From a virus: 48,612 nt of DNA. The notes under the pieces were generated by a model that worked only from the letters and a program-made list of their open reading frames with translations, was not told the DNA's origin and did no database searches. Each line of letters opens with the position of its first letter. Position 1 is the stretch's first letter. The position numbers and the translations under genes are program-made. This document shows, piece by piece, positions 1 through 6,719 of the stretch. The DNA is taken from positions 1 through 48,612 of IMG/VR virus record IMGVR_UViG_3300009109_000155. One strand, written 5' to 3'.

Positions 1-870
1 ATAAAACTCTTTAAATGTCTCATAACCGCTTTCAAGTTTGTTTTTACCTAACTCTGTTTCAGCAATAAAATCTAATCTATAAGATTCCCTAGTAACATAA
101 GTAAATTTTCTATACAAATCTAAATAGTCTAAATTTGCAACACCTGTTATTTCATATGCTGTCACTTCTTTTTGCATAAACCTAACTTTTCTTTTATTAA
201 CCAAGCCAAATGGAGAAAATCTTTTATGTTCTCCTTCTCCTAATATTCTCTCTGTTCTGGATAGTAAATATGGTATATCAAATAAATTACTATTCCAACC
301 TGTAATAATATCTGGACAGTTTTCTTCCCACCACTCTAAAAAGGTTTTAAGAAGATTATATTCGTCTGTACAATTAATATAATCTATATCATAATCTGCT
401 ACTTCTGCTGATGGTGTAAACTCCCCAAGTCCGAAAGTTGTTATCTTCTTGGTGTTGTTGTTTTGAAGTGTGATAACTAAAACTTTCTCGCTTGGAGAGT
501 CTACGTTAGGAAATCCACCCTCTGATGTTGTTTCAATATCAATAGAGTAGATAGCCATTTTTTTAGCATCCCATTCGATATCTCCAGGATACTTTTCTGT
601 TATGTATTGATAGGCATAATAGTTCTGTCCAAATATTGGAAAATTAGAAACGTCTTTATACCTATTAAAAAATTCTGTTGCTTCTTTATTAGAATCAAAT
701 TGTATAGGAGATACGGTCTCTCCATAAATGCTTTTGTATTCTGAGGGTTTGTCTGATTTGACAAATAGGGTGGGTCTAAAATTATGTCGTGATGTAAAAC
801 GTTCGCCGTTCTTTACTCCGCGAACTAGAATTTTGTCACCATAGTGACGTGCATAAGTATAAAAATTCAT
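1..870 (-). CDS. 43: DNA polymerase gp43, N-terminal part (runs off window)
   Basis: Family B replicative DNA polymerase with 3'-5' proofreading exonuclease. Only the first 290 codons are inside the window and no stop is reached, so the gene continues past position 1. The visible part is the N-terminal and exonuclease region. Exo I is YSIDIETT with D111 and E113, and Exo II is GWNSNLFDIP with D198, as in T4 gp43. The ATG at 870 follows a sigma70-like promoter by about 30 nt, suggesting early expression. It lies at the end of the replication block 45-44-62-regA-43, the T4 order interrupted by accessory genes. The polymerase domain itself cannot be judged here. Confidence 0.96.
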   Translation of the reverse strand, partial: MNFYTYARHYGDKILVRGVKNGERFTSRHNFRPTLFVKSDKPSEYKSIYGETVSPIQFDSNKEATEFFNRYKDVSNFPIFGQNYYAYQYITEKYPGDIEWDAKKMAIYSIDIETTSEGGFPNVDSPSEKVLVITLQNNNTKKITTFGLGEFTPSAEVADYDIDYINCTDEYNLLKTFLEWWEENCPDIITGWNSNLFDIPYLLSRTERILGEGEHKRFSPFGLVNKRKVRFMQKEVTAYEITGVANLDYLDLYRKFTYVTRESYRLDFIAETELGKNKLESGYETFKEFY

Positions 871-899
871 TATATATCCAACACCATAATATACTACAC

Positions 900-928
900 A
901 TTATAGACTCTTACGAACCTATAATCAA
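900..928 (-). promoter_or_regulatory. Sigma70-type early promoter for gene 43
   Basis: On the minus strand there is a -35 TTGATT (928-923), a 17-nt spacer and a perfect -10 TATAAT (905-900). It sits in the 58-nt gap between the nuclease stop and the polymerase ATG. The spacer ends in GAGTC, like the gp45, cobS-like and cobT-like promoters here. Confidence 0.8.
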
Positions 929-1381
929 CTAATCTTCTTTAAAAAAGGTACGATTAATTAAATGTTCTTCTGCTATTTCTTGTTTTGAACGTCCATGATA
1001 TTTGACTGCATGATGTGTCTCAATCATATACTCATTTACGTTATGCCTATATTTAATAGGTTCAACCGGCGCACCATTAGCATCTGTTCCGCCTTCTGTT
1101 TCTTTTATAGTAATAAACTCACCGAGGATTCTTCCATATTTACCTTTTCCATCAAGCCTCGTTTTGAGTATAGCTCCATTCTTGAGTTGGTCTTTAAGGA
1201 ATTCTTTAGCCATGAGTCCGAACTTTTTCTCGTCGAGGTCACGGGTCCTACTCTCGGGAGTATCAATCCCATACAAACGTACTCTCTGCTTTTTGAGCCA
1301 GACACCGAAACCGAGGTCGATATCAACATCTACTGTATCTCCGTCTACTACTCTTACAATTTTACTTCTATATTCGTACAC
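929..1381 (-). CDS. Thermonuclease (staphylococcal nuclease-like)
   Basis: 150-residue SNase-fold nuclease, probably cleaving DNA or RNA with Ca2+. The start VVDGDTVDVD supplies the metal ligand D15. VRLYGIDTPES carries R35, D40, T41 and E43, and YGRILGEF carries R84, matching R35, D40, T41, E43 and R87 of the staphylococcal enzyme. No signal peptide is visible, so it should act in the host cytoplasm. A late-promoter motif lies 33 nt upstream, inside the 3' end of the preceding gene. A role in host DNA breakdown or packaging-related processing is only a guess. Confidence 0.9.
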   Translation of the reverse strand: MYEYRSKIVRVVDGDTVDVDIDLGFGVWLKKQRVRLYGIDTPESRTRDLDEKKFGLMAKEFLKDQLKNGAILKTRLDGKGKYGRILGEFITIKETEGGTDANGAPVEPIKYRHNVNEYMIETHHAVKYHGRSKQEIAEEHLINRTFFKED

Positions 1382-1720
1382 TTAATTCTTAGTTATTTCG
1401 TTTAGTACCTTTTTATTTATAAAGTCTGGTTGTATAAGACCAGATCCAAACTTAGAATTATAAGCATTTAATAAATTTTTATCAGGATCGTAAACTGAAA
1501 TTATATGATTAGGAAATATAGGAACTTTGTGCTGTTTTGCAAAGGGAGCGTAAGGAGCTAGGCCTACACCAAACTCATCTTCACTACCTGGTTTAGGCAT
1601 CATTAGGATAACTGCTGGTTTCTCTACAAGTAAAAATGCTTTACCATCTATTTCTGTATCTGAAACCTGCCCTATAATGTCCTCACCTGAGGTTAGTTTA
1701 ATAATCTGAACGTTTGCCAT
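1382..1720 (-). CDS. Sm/LSM-like phage protein, paralogue A
   Basis: 112 residues. The start VQIIKLTSGEDIIGQV resembles an Sm1 motif (xxKLxxGxxxxGxV), followed by a proline-rich strand pair (EKPAVILMMPKP). A second gene at 28430-28840 has the same layout (SIVKLMDGSTLVGKI, then HPIELVPQIMP), so the two are probable paralogues. RNA binding would follow if the Sm fold is real, but the function is unknown. It lies between hsp20 and the nuclease, and its last codons contain the late-promoter motif serving the nuclease. A clean RBS (GAAGGAGCATGGC context) supports the ATG. Confidence 0.7.
   Translation of the reverse strand: MANVQIIKLTSGEDIIGQVSDTEIDGKAFLLVEKPAVILMMPKPGSEDEFGVGLAPYAPFAKQHKVPIFPNHIISVYDPDKNLLNAYNSKFGSGLIQPDFINKKVLNEITKN
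1414..1421 (-). promoter_or_regulatory. Late promoter TATAAATA upstream of the nuclease gene
   Basis: An exact T4-type late -10 box read on the minus strand, 33 nt before the nuclease ATG and inside the 3' end of the Sm-like gene. gp55, which recognises this motif in T4, is encoded at 27824-28420. Confidence 0.55.
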
Positions 1721-1735
1721 GCTCCTTCTCCTGCA

Positions 1736-2194
1736 TTATTTAGTTTTTATTTCAATTGATTTAGGCTTTTTGGCCTCTGGTATTTCATTTACCAAAGATA
1801 CTGTCAAAACCCCGTCTTTTAACTTGGCACCTTTTACTACTACGGTGTCAGCCAAAGACCAGGAGCGCGTGAATTTACGTTCAGCTATTCCTTTGTGTAT
1901 AAAGTTGTCAGGTGTGCCGTCTATGCAGCCCTGAAGTTGATCTCCCTTAATAGTAAGTGTTCCATCCTCTACTGTAACATCTAGATCTTCTTCTTTGAAA
2001 CCAGCAAGTGCTAGTTGTATTTCAAATTTCTCGTCATCTATTTTTTGAATGTTAAAAGGTGGAAAGTTATTATTTACCGGCTCAAAGTCCTTTTGAAGTA
2101 AATCAAAGACTCTGTTGAATCCGATAAATTGTCTTTCTATTTGTGGGAAGGTGTGGACGAAATTGTCCCAATTCGCTGTGGTTAGTTTTACCAT
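1736..2194 (-). CDS. hsp20: Small heat-shock protein Hsp20 (IbpA-like)
   Basis: 152-residue alpha-crystallin-domain chaperone that would hold unfolded proteins in the host cytoplasm. The N-terminal segment contains FNRVFDLLQ, as in IbpA-type proteins. The crystallin core runs from about residue 47 (FNIQKIDDEKFEIQLALAGF) and includes the A-x-G-F and DVTVEDGTLTIKG strands. An AAGGAG RBS (2201-2206) lies 6 nt before the ATG. hsp20 is characteristic of marine T4-like phages, especially cyanophages. A terminator-like hairpin lies directly upstream, so expression from the promoter at 2405 would need read-through. Confidence 0.93.
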   Translation of the reverse strand: MVKLTTANWDNFVHTFPQIERQFIGFNRVFDLLQKDFEPVNNNFPPFNIQKIDDEKFEIQLALAGFKEEDLDVTVEDGTLTIKGDQLQGCIDGTPDNFIHKGIAERKFTRSWSLADTVVVKGAKLKDGVLTVSLVNEIPEAKKPKSIEIKTK

Positions 2195-2216
2195 TGTTTT
2201 CTCCTTATTAAGCGAG

Positions 2217-2339
2217 TTAAAAAATGGACACCCTTTCGGCGTGTCCTCTTAGGATGATCAGGGGGTGCAGTTTCAAAGTCTTTAGCGTTAAAACTAATTC
2301 ATCTTCAGTTTTCCCCCCATCACAAACTGCTGGTCTCAT
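2217..2339 (-). CDS. Possible 40-residue small protein
   Basis: A short frame fills most of the 209-nt gap upstream of hsp20: ATG at 2339, start MRPAVCDGGKTEDELV, end GHAERVSIF, TAA at 2217. It begins about 65 nt after a TATAAATA box. Its last codons overlap the hairpin and U-tract, which is unusual for a protein gene. No family recognised. It could be chance coding in a leader RNA. The rest of the gap (2340-2403) shows no gene. Confidence 0.25.
   Translation of the reverse strand: MRPAVCDGGKTEDELVLTLKTLKLHPLIILRGHAERVSIF
2219..2246 (-). terminator. Rho-independent terminator-like hairpin upstream of hsp20
   Basis: On the minus strand GGACAC (2246-2241) pairs with GTGTCC (2231-2226) around a GC-rich loop, followed by A and six T (2224-2219). 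It could end transcripts coming from the oxygenase side or act as an attenuator before hsp20. It stops about 13 nt before the hsp20 RBS, so it does not mask it. Confidence 0.7.
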
Positions 2340-2403
2340 TTCAATCCATCCAGTAGCGCCTGTTTAACCAAGCATTCCTGCGTTGTTTTTCGACTTCGCA
2401 TTT

Positions 2404-3072
2404 TTATTTATACGCAGAAGAATTTCTAGACACCATTTTATCCCTAATTTGGTCCTCTATGGGTAAATTTCTGAACCATAAGTTCATTGCGTACTTCTCT
2501 CCTGCTAATACCGGTTGTGCTTGATGCATTGTTTTAGGATCAGGAACCTGTGTTCCTATGACTGTATTGCTAAATACCACACATCTACCTGCTTTGGGTT
2601 TGACCCCCTTACCTAACTCTGTAAATACTGTGGCACCACCATCTGTCACATCATTACAATATAAAAGAACCGTTGCTACTCTATTTCCTTTTGTTCCATG
2701 TGGTCCTGTGTGGGCTCGTTCTGTATTTATAGGAAAAGCATCTAAGTGGGCATCATATTCCTCTCCTAATTCGTAATGTAATGCTTGCACATTTTCTGCT
2801 TGTGTGTGATGTAATTGTGTTAATTGAGATGCTCTCAATAAAAAGTGAACGGCTGTTACGCTTTTCCTATAATCCAACCAGCCCATTTGATTTGTTCTTG
2901 CATAATGTTCGTAATCATCACCTTCCTTTCCTTGTGTGACTCTGCCACGAGTCCATTCAACATTATCTTCCATATCTTTTATCAGTTGCTTACATTCAGG
3001 CTTACTCATAAAATTATCCCAAACCATAATCGTTGGGTTGAATAAACTAATTACCTGTTTTAATTCTGCCAT
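2404..3072 (-). CDS. 2OG-Fe(II) oxygenase, prolyl 4-hydroxylase-like
   Basis: 222-residue double-stranded beta-helix dioxygenase. The Fe(II) ligands are HLD (H109, D111) in EYDAHLDAF and H183 in TMHQAQPV. K193 in GEKYAMNLWFR is the likely 2-oxoglutarate-binding residue. GNRVATVLLYCND and GGATVF are typical P4H core strands. The ATG at 3072 is preferred because AGGTGG lies 5 nt upstream; a GTG nine bases earlier is the alternative. It overlaps the radical SAM gene, so the pair is probably coupled. The substrate is unknown. Many marine T4-like phages carry members of this family. Confidence 0.9.
   Translation of the reverse strand: MAELKQVISLFNPTIMVWDNFMSKPECKQLIKDMEDNVEWTRGRVTQGKEGDDYEHYARTNQMGWLDYRKSVTAVHFLLRASQLTQLHHTQAENVQALHYELGEEYDAHLDAFPINTERAHTGPHGTKGNRVATVLLYCNDVTDGGATVFTELGKGVKPKAGRCVVFSNTVIGTQVPDPKTMHQAQPVLAGEKYAMNLWFRNLPIEDQIRDKMVSRNSSAYK
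2405..2412 (-). promoter_or_regulatory. Late promoter TATAAATA ahead of hsp20 region
   Basis: Exact late -10 motif on the minus strand at the very end of the oxygenase gene. The first reading frame downstream is the possible 40-residue protein, then the hairpin, then hsp20. Confidence 0.5.
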
Positions 3073-4360
3073 AAAATCCACCTAGTTCAGGAAAGGTTTT
3101 TATAAAATCTGTTCCCCTTCTCCTGTCATGTTCATCTACAAAGCTAACAAAATCGTTTCTTTGTACTTCTAATTCTTTTCCTTTAAATCTATTTGCTTTA
3201 ATCCAATCAACTGTTCTTTTAAATTTCATTATTTCATAAGTTTGATATATATGATCGAAGTCTCGCATAGTTTCTAAACTATTGTCTAACATACTTATAA
3301 CATTATCGTCTGCAATCCTAGCAGTTAGGTGTAATGGTTCAACCATATTAGGCATATCTACTGTAATTAAATCACCATAAGTATTTTTCAATTCTGCTAC
3401 TTTAAATATGAACTCATCAAAGTTAGGAATAGATAAGAAACAAAAAGTACACATGATTCCTACAGGTATGCCTGCTGCTAAAACTCTATGTAGGTTCTGT
3501 TCAAACCTATTCATTTTTAAACCATTCCTTATATACTCTGCTTGGTCGCCCCAGCTGTCTATACTGACATAACATTTTTGGCCAGGCAAATCTGCAACTA
3601 ACCTGATGTATTCTAAAACTCTCCTTTCAGTCACCATCAAATTTGTGCTTATTTCGAAAGATAAGTTCTCTTTAGGATGCTCTTTAACATACTCCAATAG
3701 CTTAAACGTATTATTGTCTAATAAGGGTTCTCCACCCGTCAAGCGTATAGTATTTAGGTGTGGATATGCCTCAGGCAACCACTTCCAAAACTTCTTAACG
3801 TCGGGGTTCTGTGAGGGTGCTAGAATGTCATTTCTTGTTTGATACTTATCGTGATTTGGCTTGCTTTTTAAGTCATATGTTCCATACTTGTCTAACTCCT
3901 TTTGCCATGTAGAACTCTTTCCTGCCCCACAATAACTACATGACATTTGACATTTATTAGTGAAACTAACCGTCAAATACCTTGGCCATACATCTTCCTC
4001 AGGAGGAATTGATGCTGTTTTTGCTATTAAGTCTGGATCGTCTTTTAAAAACTGTACAGCGAGCATTTGTCTGTCGCTAAAGTTTCCTGTTTTTTCTATA
4101 TTATAACAATAAGCGTCTTCTGCGGGTTTACCGCCTTCTAACATTTCTTGTCTTACTGCTTTGGTATAGGGTGTGTTGTGTAGATCGCTTTGTGAAGGGA
4201 TTTTATGTTGGGGACAATGATAGCATGAATGCTTTAGTCCTTCTGCTAAACTCAATTCCAAATAATACCACTTTAATAAACAGAATCCTGGACCTATCTC
4301 GTCCAAATCATTTTTTATTTTACTTAACCAGTATTCCTGATTATTTAATTTTCTTGCCAA
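3047..4360 (-). CDS. Radical SAM protein (twitch-type)
   Basis: 437 residues. The radical SAM motif CX3CX2C is CQMSCSYC (C137, C141, C144), followed by the RLTGGEPLLD strand that contacts SAM and by SIDSWG. An N-terminal module has CYHC (C46, C49), LHNTPY and a further C85, and may bind metal. The layout resembles the twitch-domain radical SAM proteins annotated in T4-like marine phages. It overlaps RegA upstream by 20 nt and the oxygenase downstream by 26 nt. The two oxidative enzymes may act on one substrate, which is inference. The substrate is unknown. Confidence 0.88.
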   Translation of the reverse strand: MARKLNNQEYWLSKIKNDLDEIGPGFCLLKWYYLELSLAEGLKHSCYHCPQHKIPSQSDLHNTPYTKAVRQEMLEGGKPAEDAYCYNIEKTGNFSDRQMLAVQFLKDDPDLIAKTASIPPEEDVWPRYLTVSFTNKCQMSCSYCGAGKSSTWQKELDKYGTYDLKSKPNHDKYQTRNDILAPSQNPDVKKFWKWLPEAYPHLNTIRLTGGEPLLDNNTFKLLEYVKEHPKENLSFEISTNLMVTERRVLEYIRLVADLPGQKCYVSIDSWGDQAEYIRNGLKMNRFEQNLHRVLAAGIPVGIMCTFCFLSIPNFDEFIFKVAELKNTYGDLITVDMPNMVEPLHLTARIADDNVISMLDNSLETMRDFDHIYQTYEIMKFKRTVDWIKANRFKGKELEVQRNDFVSFVDEHDRRRGTDFIKTFPELGGFYGRIKTGN

Positions 4361-4760
4361 TGTTGTATTTGGGGATCAATTCCCACTCACCTTTTTCTTT
4401 AAATGATATAATTTTTATCTGACTTAAAGGTGCAAATTCCTTTGGCTCTGTTATTAAAACTACTAAATCCCAATCGGATAGTAATTTAGCTATGGTGTTT
4501 CGTCTCTCTAAGTCGTTGTCTTGGAAGTCTGCCTCCTTGCCATCTAATGCAAACAATTCTTTAAAATGTGTTATAAAGTATCTGCCTTTCTTATGTAATA
4601 TATGGCACGACTGATAAAGGACTTTTTCTTTTTTCGAAGCAACACCTATTCGAGATAGGGTTTCCCTGACTTTCAGGAAATCTTCGGGGTCCTTCAAAGA
4701 AACTTCTAAGGGTGAATACCCAGGATAGTCAATGTTGAAGTAATTGTCTTGATCACTCAT
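4341..4760 (-). CDS. regA: RegA translational repressor
   Basis: 139 residues, close to T4 RegA over its length: DPEDFLKVRETLSRIGVA, VLYQSCHILHKKGRYFI, THFKELFALDG and WELIPKYNIGKK all have direct T4 counterparts. RegA binds translation-initiation regions of early mRNAs and blocks ribosome loading. The ATG at 4760 is chosen; the frame also has a TTG two codons upstream. It sits between gene 62 and gene 43, as in T4. A late-promoter-like TATAAATA lies 47 nt upstream. Confidence 0.95.
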   Translation of the reverse strand: MSDQDNYFNIDYPGYSPLEVSLKDPEDFLKVRETLSRIGVASKKEKVLYQSCHILHKKGRYFITHFKELFALDGKEADFQDNDLERRNTIAKLLSDWDLVVLITEPKEFAPLSQIKIISFKEKGEWELIPKYNIGKKIK

Positions 4761-4806
4761 TCTCAATACGCCTTTCGTGTATCATATAAATTATTAGGTT
4801 ACCAAT

Positions 4807-4814
4807 TATTTATA
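4807..4814 (-). promoter_or_regulatory. TATAAATA late-type motif upstream of regA
   Basis: Exact motif at the end of gene 62, 47 nt before the RegA start. Position suits a promoter for regA and the radical SAM/oxygenase pair. Late expression of regA would be unusual, so this one is less certain than those before structural genes. Confidence 0.45.
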
Positions 4815-5274
4815 CTTTACCGCCTTTAGACGTATTAAGGTATAGTTTTATAACATCAATATCAGTGTCTGATAAAAGTCTTAAAGCTTCTTTTGCTTTA
4901 TTAAAACTATATCCAAAAAAGCGCTGTATCGCGTCAATGTTCTCCTCTTCAGATTTTAACCACTTATTATATCTTTTTGCTTTTCGTACTACTTCTCTTA
5001 AGAAATCGTACTGCAATTTTTTATCTAGATGAGATCTAGAATTCATTTCATTGCCTGCAATAACTGTATCAGGCCCCATTCCCATAGCTCTATTTACAAT
5101 AAAAGCATTATATTCATTCTCAGTTCTCTCATCAACTATTAAATCTTCTTTACTAAAATTAATGGAATTCACAAAGTCAAAAGGAGAAATCTTCTTCAAT
5201 TTCTCCTGGAATTGATCTTCAACGATCTCCTCTACGGGATCGCCAAACCCTTCTAATATTGCTTTATCAACCAT
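4810..5274 (-). CDS. 62: Clamp loader small subunit gp62
   Basis: 154 residues, somewhat shorter than T4 gp62 (187). The middle carries the family signature ENEYNAFIVNRAM, MGPDTVIAGNEMN and HLDKKLQYDFL, and then KRYNKWLKSEE. With gp44 it loads the gp45 clamp at primer ends. Its start overlaps a 31-residue membrane-peptide gene, which in turn abuts a lipoprotein gene, so translation is likely coupled from gp44 down through these insertions. Confidence 0.93.
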   Translation of the reverse strand: MVDKAILEGFGDPVEEIVEDQFQEKLKKISPFDFVNSINFSKEDLIVDERTENEYNAFIVNRAMGMGPDTVIAGNEMNSRSHLDKKLQYDFLREVVRKAKRYNKWLKSEEENIDAIQRFFGYSFNKAKEALRLLSDTDIDVIKLYLNTSKGGKV

Positions 5275-5348
5275 ACTACTAATTTATAAGTGAAATAAGC
5301 TAATCCACCTATAAAAAACCAAATTGTAAAATTATAAAAAAATTCCAT
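5253..5348 (-). CDS. 31-residue single-pass membrane peptide
   Basis: A short frame, MEFFYNFTIWFFIGGLAYF then TYKLVVWLIKQY. One hydrophobic helix (about residues 3-26) has a short basic tail. Its ATG shares the A of the preceding lipoprotein stop (TAATG), and its 3' end overlaps the start of gene 62 by 22 nt. This junction pattern is strong evidence for translation even though no good RBS is visible. Function unknown; it could be a membrane partner of the lipoprotein. Confidence 0.6.
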   Translation of the reverse strand: MEFFYNFTIWFFIGGLAYFTYKLVVWLIKQY

Positions 5349-5527
5349 TAATCAAATAAAGTTTCTGCTCTACAGACATTATTCCTTCTGCAAATTTCTA
5401 AATTGTGTTGAAATACTACTGGCTCAACCCACTCAAAACGGGGCATACCTTCTTCGTACCAATAAGGAACATAATCTGTCGTACTACACCCTACTAGGAA
5501 TGTTATCATTAGCAAATATCTAGTCAT
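5348..5527 (-). CDS. Small lipoprotein, 59 residues
   Basis: MTRYLLMITFLVGCSTTDY is a short lipoprotein signal with lipobox LVGC (cleavage before C14), followed by a 46-residue mature part with a C-x5-C pair (C46, C52). RBS-like GAGGAAAGAGAG lies just upstream of the ATG. It overlaps the next gene by a TAATG. It is expected in the inner or outer membrane of a Gram-negative host, since S15 is not an Asp inner-membrane retention signal. A spanin role is not supported because the partner lacks a periplasmic coiled coil. Superinfection exclusion is possible but unproven. Confidence 0.72.
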   Translation of the reverse strand: MTRYLLMITFLVGCSTTDYVPYWYEEGMPRFEWVEPVVFQHNLEICRRNNVCRAETLFD

Positions 5528-5545
5528 TTTGTTTCTCTCTTTCCT

Positions 5546-5719
5546 CTAATTAAATCCAAAATCATTCTCTTTACTCTCTCTGTAACTTTCGAGCAAAAGC
5601 TCTGTTATAGAAATTTTACGTTTTTTGGCTTCTGCCTTTAATTCCTTTTTTAACTCCTCAGGAACACGAATGTCTATTCTGGCAGTTGCCTTTCCTGCTT
5701 CATTATAATCTTTTGTCAT
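5546..5719 (-). CDS. Ribbon-helix-helix (CopG/Arc-like) protein
   Basis: 57 residues from the ATG at 5719, which overlaps the gene 44 stop in an ATGA; a longer frame upstream overlaps gene 44 more and is less likely. TARIDIRVPEELKKELKAEA gives the beta strand and first helix of an RHH fold, and KKRKISITELLLESYRES gives the second helix. Such proteins bind operator DNA as dimers. It may regulate phage or host genes. Placement between 44 and 62 is unusual relative to T4. Confidence 0.75.
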   Translation of the reverse strand: MTKDYNEAGKATARIDIRVPEELKKELKAEAKKRKISITELLLESYRESKENDFGFN

Positions 5720-6660
5720 GCAAACTCCACATTTGCCATAATTTCTGTCAAACATGCAGTAAGGTTAATTTCCTGATCTGCCACAAATGCCGCTTTATAC
5801 TGATAATCGGCTATTAACAGAACTAGCTGTGGAATTGACTTAATCTCAGGTAATAGAATATCATATATCTGTCTAAATATACCCTGAGGGTCAGTATCCA
5901 CATTATTGGCTACCCACTGCCTCATCTTCTTCCAATTCTTCTCCCTTAGGCTCTCTATGAGCTGCTTAGCGTTGATTTCTTGGAAGTTACTTAATACACC
6001 CTCATCTATTTTTCCTGCTACGGAGTACCTTTGTAGCTCATTTATGACCCTTCTATAGTCAGGAAAATACTTCATTAGGAGCTCCGCTAACACTTTCTCA
6101 GAGTAGTCTATTCCTTCATTACTAAGGATATACTGCATCCTTTGTAAGAACTTAGCAGCGAGCTGAGGACGATCTGAGGGTGCTATCTTAAAGTCCACTA
6201 CCGTTGTTCTACTATGTAACGGTGTTATAATCCTATTTATATAGTTACAAGTAAATATGAACCTACAATTCGACGAAAACGTTTCTATAAACGCCCGTAA
6301 TGCTGGTTGAACACTCTCTCTGTTCAAATAGTCAGCCTCATCAAGTATAACTACCTTGGTTTTACCCTCAAAGGATACTGCTGATGCAAAGTTGCGTATC
6401 TTAGTTCTAAGTGTATCTATTTGTCTACCCTCATCACTACCATTAATAATAATGTAGTCACATCCTAGTTCTTCACATAATGCACGCGCGAGGGTTGTTT
6501 TGCCTGTACCTGCTGATCCAGACAATAGTAAGTTAGGTATCTCCTTTTTAGTAATAAACTGCTGAAATGTAGTTTTTACTTCATCAGGCAATATACAGTC
6601 CTCTATACTATGTGGACGATATTTTTCTACCCATAAAAATTGTTGTGGTTCCATATTCAT
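5716..6660 (-). CDS. 44: Clamp loader large subunit gp44
   Basis: 314-residue AAA+ ATPase. Walker A is GSAGTGKTT (48-56), Walker B VVILDEADY, and sensor/SRC-type region TCNYINRIITPLHSR. The start VEKYRPHSIEDCILP matches T4 gp44. It works with gp62 to load gp45. The ATG at 6660 follows an unusual leader shared with uvsW in which GGAG is about 20 nt away, too far for an ordinary RBS. The ATG at 6654 is an alternative start. Confidence 0.96.
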   Translation of the reverse strand: MNMEPQQFLWVEKYRPHSIEDCILPDEVKTTFQQFITKKEIPNLLLSGSAGTGKTTLARALCEELGCDYIIINGSDEGRQIDTLRTKIRNFASAVSFEGKTKVVILDEADYLNRESVQPALRAFIETFSSNCRFIFTCNYINRIITPLHSRTTVVDFKIAPSDRPQLAAKFLQRMQYILSNEGIDYSEKVLAELLMKYFPDYRRVINELQRYSVAGKIDEGVLSNFQEINAKQLIESLREKNWKKMRQWVANNVDTDPQGIFRQIYDILLPEIKSIPQLVLLIADYQYKAAFVADQEINLTACLTEIMANVEFA

Positions 6661-6704
6661 TTTATCAGAAACTTTTTTTGCTCCAAAATATCTTCGATTT
6701 TTTT
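6660..6704 (-). promoter_or_regulatory. Leader element shared with uvsW (copy 1, gene 44)
   Basis: Minus strand: AAAAAAAT, 8 variable bases, TTTTGGAGCAAAAAAAGTTT, then CTGATAAAA running into the gene 44 ATG. The same arrangement, with one base deleted, precedes uvsW at 30282-30325. It contains the GGAG that would recruit ribosomes, so a translational operator (for RegA or another protein) is a reasonable guess. Confidence 0.6.
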
Positions 6705-6719
6705 CCGTCGAAAAAAGGT

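Noticed and set aside
2247-2403. A possible tRNA in the gap upstream of hsp20
   Set aside because: No T-arm GGTTCRA pattern or cloverleaf pairing could be found on either strand.
2724-2731. TATAAATA on the minus strand inside the oxygenase gene
   Set aside because: Lies in the middle of a coding region with no gene start nearby. Similar internal copies at 6234-6241 (gene 44) and 29072-29079 (uvsW) were rejected for the same reason.
5253-5527. Lipoprotein and membrane peptide as an o-spanin/i-spanin pair
   Set aside because: The membrane peptide has no periplasmic coiled-coil domain and the genes are in an early replication operon, not near lysis genes.
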